Below are positions 26,269 to 33,272 of a stretch of DNA of 64,000 nucleotides, one piece after another. Below the pieces are notes generated by a model, which saw only the letters and a program-made list of their open reading frames with translations, was not told the DNA's origin and made no database searches. Every line of letters starts with the position of its first letter. Position 1 is the first letter of the stretch. The DNA is from a bacterium A37T11 (GTDB lineage Bacteria > Bacteroidota > Bacteroidia > Sphingobacteriales > Sphingobacteriaceae): positions 62,001 through 126,000 of the forward strand of contig FOBR01000015.1 in NCBI GenBank assembly GCA_900109895.1, written 5' to 3'. Position numbers and translations under genes: made by a program.

Positions 26269-27621
26269 ATGGAAACAAATTCAATTAAAAGAACCACACC
26301 ATTTATTGTGTTGTTCATTTTAGCTTTCGCAGCTATGTTTGTCAAGCCGGAAGCTCTTTTTGATGGCAGCAAAGCCTATAATGGGGCCGACATTGCCTGG
26401 GTACTTGCTAGTGCAGCCCTGGTTTTTCTTATGACACCGGGATTAGCCTTCTTTTATGGTGGAATGGTAAATAAGAAAAATGTGCTTTCAACCATGATGA
26501 AAAGCGTAGTAGCGGCTGGAGTTGTGAGTGTATTATGGGTAGTTGTAGGATTTAGTTTGTGCTTTGGCACATCAATAGGTGGATTCATTGGAGATCCTAC
26601 TACATTTATGTTTTTTAAAGGAGTAATGTCTGGCCAACCCTGGCCAGGAGGTCCCACTATTCCCCTTTCTTTGTTTTCCCTATTTCAATTAATGTTTGCT
26701 ATTATTACTCCGGGTTTAGTAGTAGGAGCCGTTGCAGAACGTATCCGTTTTACTTCCTACATCCTGTTCATTGTTTTGTTCAGCCTGTTTGTTTATGCAC
26801 CACTGGCACACTGGAGCTGGCATCCGGATGGATTTTTGGCCAAGATGGGTGTACTTGATTTTGCAGGGGGCACCGTTGTCCACATCTCTGCCGGTTGTGC
26901 CGCATTGGCCGGAGCACTGGTATTAAAACGCCGCAAGTCGCACATTGAGCACAAAGAAATTCCACCTGCCAATATCCCTTATGTACTTATTGGTACCGGA
27001 CTACTGTGGTTTGGCTGGTTTGGATTCAATGCCGGCTCAGCCCTTTCGGCAGGCGACCTGGCCGTATCTGCTTTTGGAACCACCAATACAGCAGCAGGTG
27101 CAGCAGGGCTTTCATGGATGTTTTTTGATGTCATTAAAGGCAAGAAACCCTCCGTCCTCGGCTTTTGTATCGGAGCTGTCGTAGGTTTGGTTGCTATCAC
27201 ACCAGCCGCTGGGTTTGTAGCCATCCCTCAGAGTATTTTTATTGGAGCCATCGCAGCCCTTATCTCTAACCTGGTCGTACAGTGGAAATCAAAAACCGCA
27301 TTAGATGATACCTTAGACGTATTCCCTTGCCATGGCGTGGGCGGTATGGTGGGCATGCTGCTTACAGGCATCTTTGCTACCAAATCGGTCAATGGCATCG
27401 GCAATGACGGATGGTTTTATGGCAACCCTGAGTTTTTCTTTACCCAACTCAAAGGCATGCTCATCGTAGTGGTGTTTAGTTTCGTCGTTTCCTTTATCAT
27501 CTTCAAACTGGTGAATCTGATCCAACCACTTCGCGTTACTCAGGAAGAAGAAGAGGCCGGACTGGATCTTTCTCAGCACAATGAAAAGTACGGCAGTACC
27601 AAATTAGTTACTGAATTGTAA
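26269..27621 (+). CDS. amt: Ammonium transporter Amt
   Basis: A 450-residue inner-membrane ammonium channel with eleven predicted helices. Key features are FYGGMVNKKNVLS in the first helices, the first pore histidine in YAPLAHWSWHPDGFL and the second in VFPCHGVGGMVGM (the twin-His pair). GGTVVHISAG is a further family motif. The cytosolic tail VTQEEEEAGLDLSQHNEKYG is the usual site for PII (GlnK) binding. No glnK gene is adjacent, unlike in many bacteria. The gene is followed by a strong terminator. Confidence 0.96.
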   Translation: METNSIKRTTPFIVLFILAFAAMFVKPEALFDGSKAYNGADIAWVLASAALVFLMTPGLAFFYGGMVNKKNVLSTMMKSVVAAGVVSVLWVVVGFSLCFGTSIGGFIGDPTTFMFFKGVMSGQPWPGGPTIPLSLFSLFQLMFAIITPGLVVGAVAERIRFTSYILFIVLFSLFVYAPLAHWSWHPDGFLAKMGVLDFAGGTVVHISAGCAALAGALVLKRRKSHIEHKEIPPANIPYVLIGTGLLWFGWFGFNAGSALSAGDLAVSAFGTTNTAAGAAGLSWMFFDVIKGKKPSVLGFCIGAVVGLVAITPAAGFVAIPQSIFIGAIAALISNLVVQWKSKTALDDTLDVFPCHGVGGMVGMLLTGIFATKSVNGIGNDGWFYGNPEFFFTQLKGMLIVVVFSFVVSFIIFKLVNLIQPLRVTQEEEEAGLDLSQHNEKYGSTKLVTEL

Positions 27622-27654
27622 ATTAGGATAAATTAACGATTAGAAATTTATAAT

Positions 27655-27700
27655 AAAAGGTGCCTACTCATGCAGAGACAGGCACCTTTTATTTTTTTTT
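27655..27700 (+). terminator. Terminator of the porin-amt operon
   Basis: The eleven-base stem AAAAGGTGCCT / AGGCACCTTTT (27655-27665 and 27680-27690) is followed by a long T run. The A and T flanks make it usable on both strands. Confidence 0.85.
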
Positions 27701-27708
27701 CACTTTTT

Positions 27709-27739
27709 TTTGTAATTATCATTTTGAGTCGTACATTTG
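27709..27739 (+). promoter_or_regulatory. Promoter of the aromatic amino acid operon
   Basis: TTTG at 27709-27712 (-33) and TACATTTG at 27732-27739 (-7) are separated by 19 bases, an ideal Bacteroidota promoter. The predicted start is near 27743. Confidence 0.75.
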
Positions 27740-27757
27740 GCCCATCAAACAGAAACA

Positions 27758-27823
27758 ATGAGATTACAAAGTGCATATTGGTTTTTCGGATTCTTTTACT
27801 TTAGCAGTAAGAGCCGGGATTGA
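27758..27823 (+). CDS. Aromatic-rich leader peptide of the attenuator
   Basis: A 21-residue open frame (ATG 27758, TGA 27821) starting about 15 bases after the predicted transcription start. Residues 7-15 read YWFFGFFYF: two Tyr, one Trp and five Phe in nine positions. The remainder is polar and ends SSKSRD. Classical leader peptides use one amino acid, for example Phe in the E. coli pheA leader; this one covers all three. It precedes a terminator and a prephenate dehydratase gene. Confidence 0.85.
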   Translation: MRLQSAYWFFGFFYFSSKSRD

Positions 27824-27860
27824 TATGTATATATAAGATAAAAATTATAGAAAACAGAAA

Positions 27861-27892
27861 AGTCCCGGCTCACCAGCCGGGACTTTTTTTTT
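27861..27892 (+). terminator. Attenuator terminator before pheA
   Basis: A ten-base GC-rich stem with loop CACC followed by nine T. The T run ends ten bases before the pheA ATG, so the terminator is tucked against the gene. Confidence 0.88.
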
Positions 27893-27902
27893 GATCATAC
27901 AC

Positions 27903-28730
27903 ATGAGTAATAAACGTATAGCCATCCAGGGAATAAAGGCCTCCTTTCACGAAGAAGCCGCCTTTAAATATTTCGGAAAAGAAATAGATACAATTGAGTG
28001 TGACACCTTTAAAGGTACCTGTGATGCGCTCAGGGAAGGCAGTGCAGACTTTACGGTCATGGCTATTGAAAATTCCATTGCGGGAAGCATCCTGCCCAAC
28101 TACAATCTGCTTCGGGACTATCGCTTTCATATTATCGGAGAAGTATATCTGCACATCCAGATGAATTTGCTGGCCCTCCCAGGCGTATCGTTCAAAGACC
28201 TGCGCGTCGTAGAATCACATCCCATCGCACTGAGACAAGTCACCGATTTTCTGGAAGATTTTCCGCACCTCCAAATTATCGAGGGAACTGATACCGCCGC
28301 TAGCGCCAAACGCATCAAAGACGAGCAATTACGTGATACTGCTGCTGTAGCCAATACCCTTGCCGCCGAAACTTACGGGCTCCACATTCTGGAGCGGCGC
28401 ATTGAAAGTAACAAAAAGAATTACACCCGTTTCCTCATTTTAAATGATAAAGATGTGCAAATAGAAAAAGCCAACAAAGCATCCCTTTCTTTCCAGACCG
28501 GAAACCAGGTAGGTGCCTTATATAAAGTATTGCAATGTTTTGCTGAGCAAGGGGTCAACCTCAGTAAAATCCAGTCGATGCCCTTATTGGGACGGAGAAA
28601 TGAATATGACTTTTATGTCGACGTGGAATGGAAAAAACAATCCGATTACGACGCCGCCATCCGGAAAGCCCTCAAGTATACCGTCAATTTCACCATTATG
28701 GGAGAGTATCAAAAAAATGATAAAGTGTAG
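27903..28730 (+). CDS. pheA: Prephenate dehydratase with ACT domain
   Basis: A 275-residue monofunctional enzyme that converts prephenate to phenylpyruvate, the committed step to phenylalanine. The catalytic domain (about 1-185) begins RIAIQGIKASFHEEAA and has AIENSIAGSI. The ACT domain (about 195-275) contains GALYKVLQCFAEQGVNLSKIQS, the Phe-binding regulatory unit. No chorismate mutase is fused here; that activity is on the next gene. The ATG at 27903 is chosen over an in-frame TTG at 27891 that lies in the terminator T run. Control is by the attenuator just upstream, plus likely allosteric inhibition by Phe. Confidence 0.94.
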   Translation: MSNKRIAIQGIKASFHEEAAFKYFGKEIDTIECDTFKGTCDALREGSADFTVMAIENSIAGSILPNYNLLRDYRFHIIGEVYLHIQMNLLALPGVSFKDLRVVESHPIALRQVTDFLEDFPHLQIIEGTDTAASAKRIKDEQLRDTAAVANTLAAETYGLHILERRIESNKKNYTRFLILNDKDVQIEKANKASLSFQTGNQVGALYKVLQCFAEQGVNLSKIQSMPLLGRRNEYDFYVDVEWKKQSDYDAAIRKALKYTVNFTIMGEYQKNDKV

Positions 28731-28768
28731 GATAAGCATGAAAAACCGAATTACATTATTCATAAATA

Positions 28769-28796
28769 TTAAATCTTAAATCTTAAATCTTAAATC
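28769..28796. repeat. Four tandem copies of TTAAATC
   Basis: Four exact 7-base units followed by a degenerate fifth (GTAAATA), in the gap between pheA and the DAHP synthase gene and ending ten bases before its ATG. Confidence 0.85.
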
Positions 28797-28806
28797 GTAA
28801 ATAAAT

Positions 28807-29913
28807 ATGAAATTAAATCTAGACATTCTGCCGTTGAGTTCATGGTTGAACACCGGCAAAGAACCGTTGGTTATTTCTGGTCCTTGCAGTGCAGAGACTG
28901 AAGAGCAAACCTTGAGTACTGCACATTTATTAGCTGCCACGGGTAAAGTTTCCGTACTGAGAGCCGGCATTTGGAAACCCCGTACCCGCCCGGGCGAATT
29001 TGAAGGGATTGGCAGCATCGGGCTGCAATGGTTAAAACGTGCTAAAGAAGAAACCGGTTTGCTCACCGCGGTAGAGGTAGCCACCGCCAAACACGTGGAA
29101 GAAGCTCTTGCCGCCGGCGTGGATATCCTGTGGATCGGTGCCCGCTCTACCGCCAACCCTTTCACCGTACAAGAAATTGCCGATGCCCTAAAAGGTGTAG
29201 ATGTTCCCGTATTGATCAAAAACCCGGTCAATCCGGACTTATCCCTATGGATCGGCGCCTTGGAAAGAGTTAACCGGGCAGGTATCAAAAAACTGGCCGC
29301 TATTCACAGGGGCTTTTCATCTTATGAAAAAACAGCCTTCCGCAATGAACCCATGTGGGACCTGGCCATCCAACTAAAAACCATTGCACCAGACCTACCC
29401 ATTCTTAACGATCCAAGCCATATATGCGGCAACCGGGAGCTCATCCCCTACGTCATGCAAAAAGCCGTAGACCTGGACATGCAGGGATTCATCATTGAGT
29501 CACATATTGACCCATCTGTAGCCTGGACCGATGCCAAACAACAGGTTACCCCTGCTGCACTGGCAGAACTTATTGATCACCTCAACTTACGCCATGCCGA
29601 TTCAAATGATCCCGTATTTGAAGACAAATTAGCCCATTTGCGTAAAGAAATCGATAAACTGGACGATCAGGTCATCAAGATCGTGGCAGACCGGATGAAA
29701 ATTGTGGAAAAGATTGGTGAGTACAAACGTGAAAATGGCGTAACCATTTTGCAGGTGAACCGATGGGATGAAATTATTCAAAAACGCCAAAACCTGGCAA
29801 AGGCCTTGAACCTTGATCTTGATTTTACCGTAAAATTAATGGAGCTCATCCACAATGAGTCTATCCGCAAACAGAATGTGATCATGAACGATAAACCTGT
29901 ACAGGAAGTTTGA
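28807..29913 (+). CDS. DAHP synthase - chorismate mutase (type II) fusion
   Basis: A 368-residue bifunctional enzyme. Residues about 1-265 are a class I DAHP/KDO8P synthase domain (GPCSAETEEQ, RAGIWKPRTRPGEFEG, DPSHICGNR, IESHIDPSVAWTD) that makes the first shikimate-pathway intermediate. Residues about 275-360 are an AroQ-type chorismate mutase (LRKEIDKLDDQVIKIVADRMKI is its first helix). In related fusions the mutase domain gives feedback control of the synthase. Its stop TGA shares one base with the next ATG (TGATG), so translation is coupled. Confidence 0.94.
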   Translation: MKLNLDILPLSSWLNTGKEPLVISGPCSAETEEQTLSTAHLLAATGKVSVLRAGIWKPRTRPGEFEGIGSIGLQWLKRAKEETGLLTAVEVATAKHVEEALAAGVDILWIGARSTANPFTVQEIADALKGVDVPVLIKNPVNPDLSLWIGALERVNRAGIKKLAAIHRGFSSYEKTAFRNEPMWDLAIQLKTIAPDLPILNDPSHICGNRELIPYVMQKAVDLDMQGFIIESHIDPSVAWTDAKQQVTPAALAELIDHLNLRHADSNDPVFEDKLAHLRKEIDKLDDQVIKIVADRMKIVEKIGEYKRENGVTILQVNRWDEIIQKRQNLAKALNLDLDFTVKLMELIHNESIRKQNVIMNDKPVQEV

Positions 29914-31184
29914 TGGAAACCGAGCGGCAAATACGAATTTCGAGATCCTTTGGTCCACTATCCGGAAGTGTACAACTAACCGGCTCCAAAAGCGAGAGCA
30001 ATCGTGCTCTGGTTATGGCAGCGCTTTCCGGCGGGCAGGTGTCTATTGAAAACCTGGGCAATGCTGCAGACACTATAGTTATGCAACAAGCCTTGACAGC
30101 AACCTTGCAACAGGGGCCCGGTCCATTCATCATTGACATTGGCCCGGCTGGCACAGCTATGCGTTTTCTAAGTGCCTATCTCCCTTTTGTACCAGGCAAA
30201 GAATTTATACTAACCGGAACCGCCCGCATGCGCCAACGACCTATCCGCATCCTTACAGAAGCACTTCAGGAGCTGGGCGCCCATATTCAATATACGCATC
30301 AAGAAGGTTATCCGCCGCTACAAATTAAGGGCGGCTTCCGTCAATTGACCAAAAGCATCCTGATAGAAGGCAATGTCAGCAGCCAATACCTTTCAGCTTT
30401 GCTGCTTATTGCGGCTTTTTTACCGGAAGGTTTAACCTTACAAATATTTAACGAACTGACTTCTAAGCCCTATATAGAAATGACCTTACGCATGTTAGCA
30501 CAGGCAGGCATTTCCTATCAATGGCAAGACAATTCCATCAGTATTCCACACCAGACGATAGCGCCTTGCACCATTCAAATAGAACCTGACTGGAGCGCGG
30601 CATCTTATTGGTATGCTATGCTGGTGCTATCTGCACCGGGCAGCCAGCTATTTCTTCCCGGCCTTCAACAAAATAGTTTACAAGGAGACAAGGCCATTGC
30701 CGAAATCATGAGTCATTTTGGTATAAGCACTTCATTTGTTGCTGACGGGGTTAGGTTATCAAATAATGGCCAGCAGAGCGATAAAAAACTCTTTGATTTT
30801 AAATCGTGTCCTGATCTGGCCCAAACGGTGATCGTGTGTTGTGCGGCCTTAGGAAGAGACGCCACCTTTACCGGTCTGGAAACGCTTAAAATTAAGGAAA
30901 CAGACCGCATTAAGGCCTTGCAAACAGAAATGGCAAAATTTGGGGTGAAGTTTTTTGAAGAAAAACACCAGGTATATCGGCTTGATTGCAGCCAACGCTA
31001 CGCACCCGCCTCCCTGCTCATCCACACCTACGAAGATCACCGTATGGCCATGGCATTTGCGCCGTTGGCATTAGTCTTTCCTGAAATACAGATCGCTGAT
31101 CCTGAGGTGGTCAATAAATCCTATCCTGACTTTTGGCGAGATCTGGAAAACAAAGGATTTAAAACAAATGCCATTCTTGCATAA
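29913..31184 (+). CDS. aroA: 3-phosphoshikimate 1-carboxyvinyltransferase (EPSP synthase)
   Basis: A 423-residue cytosolic enzyme that joins PEP and shikimate 3-phosphate. Family blocks are TGSKSESNRAL (substrate lysine), DIGPAGTAMRF (the LxxGxxGTxxR-type loop), RMRQRPI, VSSQYLSALL and TYEDHRMAMAFAPLA near the C terminus. The start is the ATG at 29913, overlapping the preceding stop. The active-site loop reads GPAGTAMR rather than the usual GNAGT, an unusual but conservative change seen in Bacteroidota. Confidence 0.93.
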   Translation: METERQIRISRSFGPLSGSVQLTGSKSESNRALVMAALSGGQVSIENLGNAADTIVMQQALTATLQQGPGPFIIDIGPAGTAMRFLSAYLPFVPGKEFILTGTARMRQRPIRILTEALQELGAHIQYTHQEGYPPLQIKGGFRQLTKSILIEGNVSSQYLSALLLIAAFLPEGLTLQIFNELTSKPYIEMTLRMLAQAGISYQWQDNSISIPHQTIAPCTIQIEPDWSAASYWYAMLVLSAPGSQLFLPGLQQNSLQGDKAIAEIMSHFGISTSFVADGVRLSNNGQQSDKKLFDFKSCPDLAQTVIVCCAALGRDATFTGLETLKIKETDRIKALQTEMAKFGVKFFEEKHQVYRLDCSQRYAPASLLIHTYEDHRMAMAFAPLALVFPEIQIADPEVVNKSYPDFWRDLENKGFKTNAILA

Positions 31185-31212
31185 AAAAATTCTGTTTAAC
31201 GGATAAAAACAA

Positions 31213-31220
31213 TATTTTTG
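31213..31220 (+). promoter_or_regulatory. Possible internal -7 element before aroC
   Basis: TATTTTTG matches TAnnTTTG about 95 bases before the aroC ATG, in an AT-rich gap. No convincing -33 element is visible. Confidence 0.35.
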
Positions 31221-31262
31221 AAGCCCGTTACAGAATATTTTACTTTTTTAATCCATACGTAT

Positions 31263-31310
31263 AACTTACAACATATAACTTATTACGTAAAACTTATAAC
31301 ATATAACTTA
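31263..31310. repeat. Two imperfect 20-base repeats before aroC
   Basis: The segments 31263-31282 and 31291-31310 share the core ACATATAACTTA and differ at one position (TTACAACA against TTATAACA). They are spaced 28 bases apart and end six bases before the aroC ATG. Confidence 0.7.
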
Positions 31311-31315
31311 GTTTA

Positions 31316-32413
31316 ATGGCTGGTAATTCATTTGGGCAAATTTTCAGAATCACAACTTTTGGTGAATCACATGGGGAGGCAATAGGTGTCATTATTGACG
31401 GTTGCCCACCGCAATTGCCGGTTGAATTGGAATTTATCCAGGCAGAGTTGGATAAACGTAAGCCCGGACAATCCAGGATTACAACCCAACGGAAAGAAAG
31501 TGATACCGTAAAAATCCTTTCGGGAATATTTGAGGGGAAAACTACAGGCACACCCATTTGTATGCTGATACCAAATGAAGACCAGCGGTCAAAAGATTAT
31601 TCGCACATTGCCGATAAATACAGGCCTTCGCACGCAGACTATACGTATGAAGTAAAATATGGTATCCGGGATTACCGTGGTGGCGGACGCTCCTCCGCAC
31701 GTGAAACTGCTGCAAGGGTAGCAGCAGGTGCTATTGCTAAAAGCATTTTAAAATCTCATCAAATAGAAATATTTGCGCATGTATCAGGCGTAGGCACTAT
31801 TAACGCACCTAATCTTGACACAAATGATTTTACGAAACTTACTATTTTAAGAGAAAATAATCTGGTTCGTTGCGCGGATCCGGCAACGGCTGCTGAAATG
31901 GTGGAATACATTGATCAAATCAGAAAAGCTGGTGATACGGTGGGCGGGCGCATCCACACCCTAATTAAAAATGTGCCCGTTGGCTTAGGAGAACCCGTAT
32001 TTGACAAACTGCACGCCGATTTAGGTAAAGCCATGCTTAGCATTAATGCCGTCCACGGATTTGAGTACGGATCGGGGTTTGCAGGCTCCACCATGCTCGG
32101 ATCAGAACACAATGACCTTTATATAAACCCTAAAGGTGACGCCCACGCACTGAAAACCCGCAGCAATTTTTCAGGCGGTATTCAGGGAGGAATTTCCAAT
32201 GGCATGGACATCACCTTTACCACTGCTTTCAAACCCGTAGCCACCATTATGCAAGCCCAGGAAACCATTAACGTAGCTGGCGAACAAACCGAATTCATGG
32301 GAAAAGGACGTCACGACCCTTGTGTAGTACCACGTGCAGTGGCCATTGTAGAAGCCATGGCCGCTTTGGTTATTACCGATCACTTGCTTAGAAATAAATT
32401 ATATAATGTCTGA
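31316..32413 (+). CDS. aroC: Chorismate synthase
   Basis: A 365-residue FMN-dependent lyase that makes chorismate from EPSP. Signatures are the N-terminal [17 protein letters not shown], the central [20 protein letters not shown] and the C-terminal [11 protein letters not shown]. The length is normal. The downstream ROK kinase ATG overlaps its end by eight bases. A 131-base gap with short repeats separates it from aroA, so readthrough from the attenuated promoter and a weak internal promoter are both possible. Confidence 0.97.
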   Translation: MAGNSFGQIFRITTFGESHGEAIGVIIDGCPPQLPVELEFIQAELDKRKPGQSRITTQRKESDTVKILSGIFEGKTTGTPICMLIPNEDQRSKDYSHIADKYRPSHADYTYEVKYGIRDYRGGGRSSARETAARVAAGAIAKSILKSHQIEIFAHVSGVGTINAPNLDTNDFTKLTILRENNLVRCADPATAAEMVEYIDQIRKAGDTVGGRIHTLIKNVPVGLGEPVFDKLHADLGKAMLSINAVHGFEYGSGFAGSTMLGSEHNDLYINPKGDAHALKTRSNFSGGIQGGISNGMDITFTTAFKPVATIMQAQETINVAGEQTEFMGKGRHDPCVVPRAVAIVEAMAALVITDHLLRNKLYNV

Positions 32414-33272
32414 TAGTATTTATATTCTCGGAGCTGACATCGGAGGCTCACACATCACCGTTGGCCTGGTTGAATCCAAAAGCTGGACCATCATTCCTAC
32501 AACCATTGTCCGCGAGCGTTTAGACTCACAGGCGGAAGCTAAAAGGGTTTTGCAATCCTGGGCGCAAGCCATCCTAAAAAGTGCAGGATCAACCTTTGAT
32601 AAAACAAATTTCCGTCTAGGATTAGCAATACCTGGCCCTTTTGACTATTCACATGGAATCTCCGGAATCAAGGGTCAAAATAAATACGATCAACTCTTTG
32701 GGCTTAATATAAAGCAATTGCTAGCCAAGGAACTCGCTATTCAAACGCATCAACTTTGTTTTATCAACGATGCTGCTGCATTCCTGCAGGGAGAGGTAAT
32801 GACCGGCAATGACGCCGGTGGCAAAACAGCCATCGGGATCACTTTAGGCACAGGATTTGGCAGTGCAGTTTGGAAAGAAGGGCAATTTGCTGAAGATGCA
32901 GCACTTTGGTGTGCCCCTTTCCGGTCGGGAATCACAGAGGATTACATTTCATCGTCCAGTCTTGTCCTTAGATATAACCAAAACAGTCAGCACCACGTAG
33001 AAAATGTAAAGGAACTCGTTGACCGGGCCGATAACTCCAATGATATCCGGGATCTATTTAACGAATTTGGCCAGACCATTGGTGAATTCTTAACGCTGCA
33101 ATATCATCGCAAACCCTTCGACACGGCCATCATTGGCGGGAGTATTGCCAAAGCATGGCCTTTGTTTATTGAAGGCATTACCTCAAGGAGCCCCCACATA
33201 AATATTCGCCAAAGTATCCTCGGAGAAAAGGCAGCCATTGTCGGTGCGGCCAGTCTTTTTAAAACATTTTAA
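32406..33272 (+). CDS. ROK-family sugar kinase (glucokinase-like)
   Basis: A 288-residue kinase. The N-terminal phosphate loop is [13 protein letters not shown], the sugar-binding aspartate is in [11 protein letters not shown], and [11 protein letters not shown] is the second phosphate motif. The ROK zinc motif CxCGxxGC is absent, which puts it in the zinc-free subgroup. It has no DNA-binding domain, so it is an enzyme. The ATG lies inside the last codons of aroC (eight-base overlap), so it belongs to the same transcript. A link between sugar phosphorylation and shikimate supply is only inferred from this. Confidence 0.8.
   Translation: MSDSIYILGADIGGSHITVGLVESKSWTIIPTTIVRERLDSQAEAKRVLQSWAQAILKSAGSTFDKTNFRLGLAIPGPFDYSHGISGIKGQNKYDQLFGLNIKQLLAKELAIQTHQLCFINDAAAFLQGEVMTGNDAGGKTAIGITLGTGFGSAVWKEGQFAEDAALWCAPFRSGITEDYISSSSLVLRYNQNSQHHVENVKELVDRADNSNDIRDLFNEFGQTIGEFLTLQYHRKPFDTAIIGGSIAKAWPLFIEGITSRSPHINIRQSILGEKAAIVGAASLFKTF

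Larger units (their letters stand above)
27743..27892 (+). promoter_or_regulatory. Aromatic amino acid attenuator (leader peptide, antiterminator, terminator)
   Basis: The leader RNA carries a 21-codon peptide and then a terminator whose stem is AGTCCCGGCT / AGCCGGGACT (27861-27870 and 27875-27884) followed by nine T. AGCCGGGA at 27812-27819, inside the last codons of the leader peptide, is perfectly complementary to TCCCGGCT at 27863-27870. That arm can therefore form either the antiterminator or the terminator. A ribosome stalled at the aromatic codons leaves 27812-27819 free, giving antitermination. A ribosome reaching the stop at 27821 masks it, giving termination. The complementarity is seen; the mechanism is inferred from classical attenuators. 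Confidence 0.85.
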
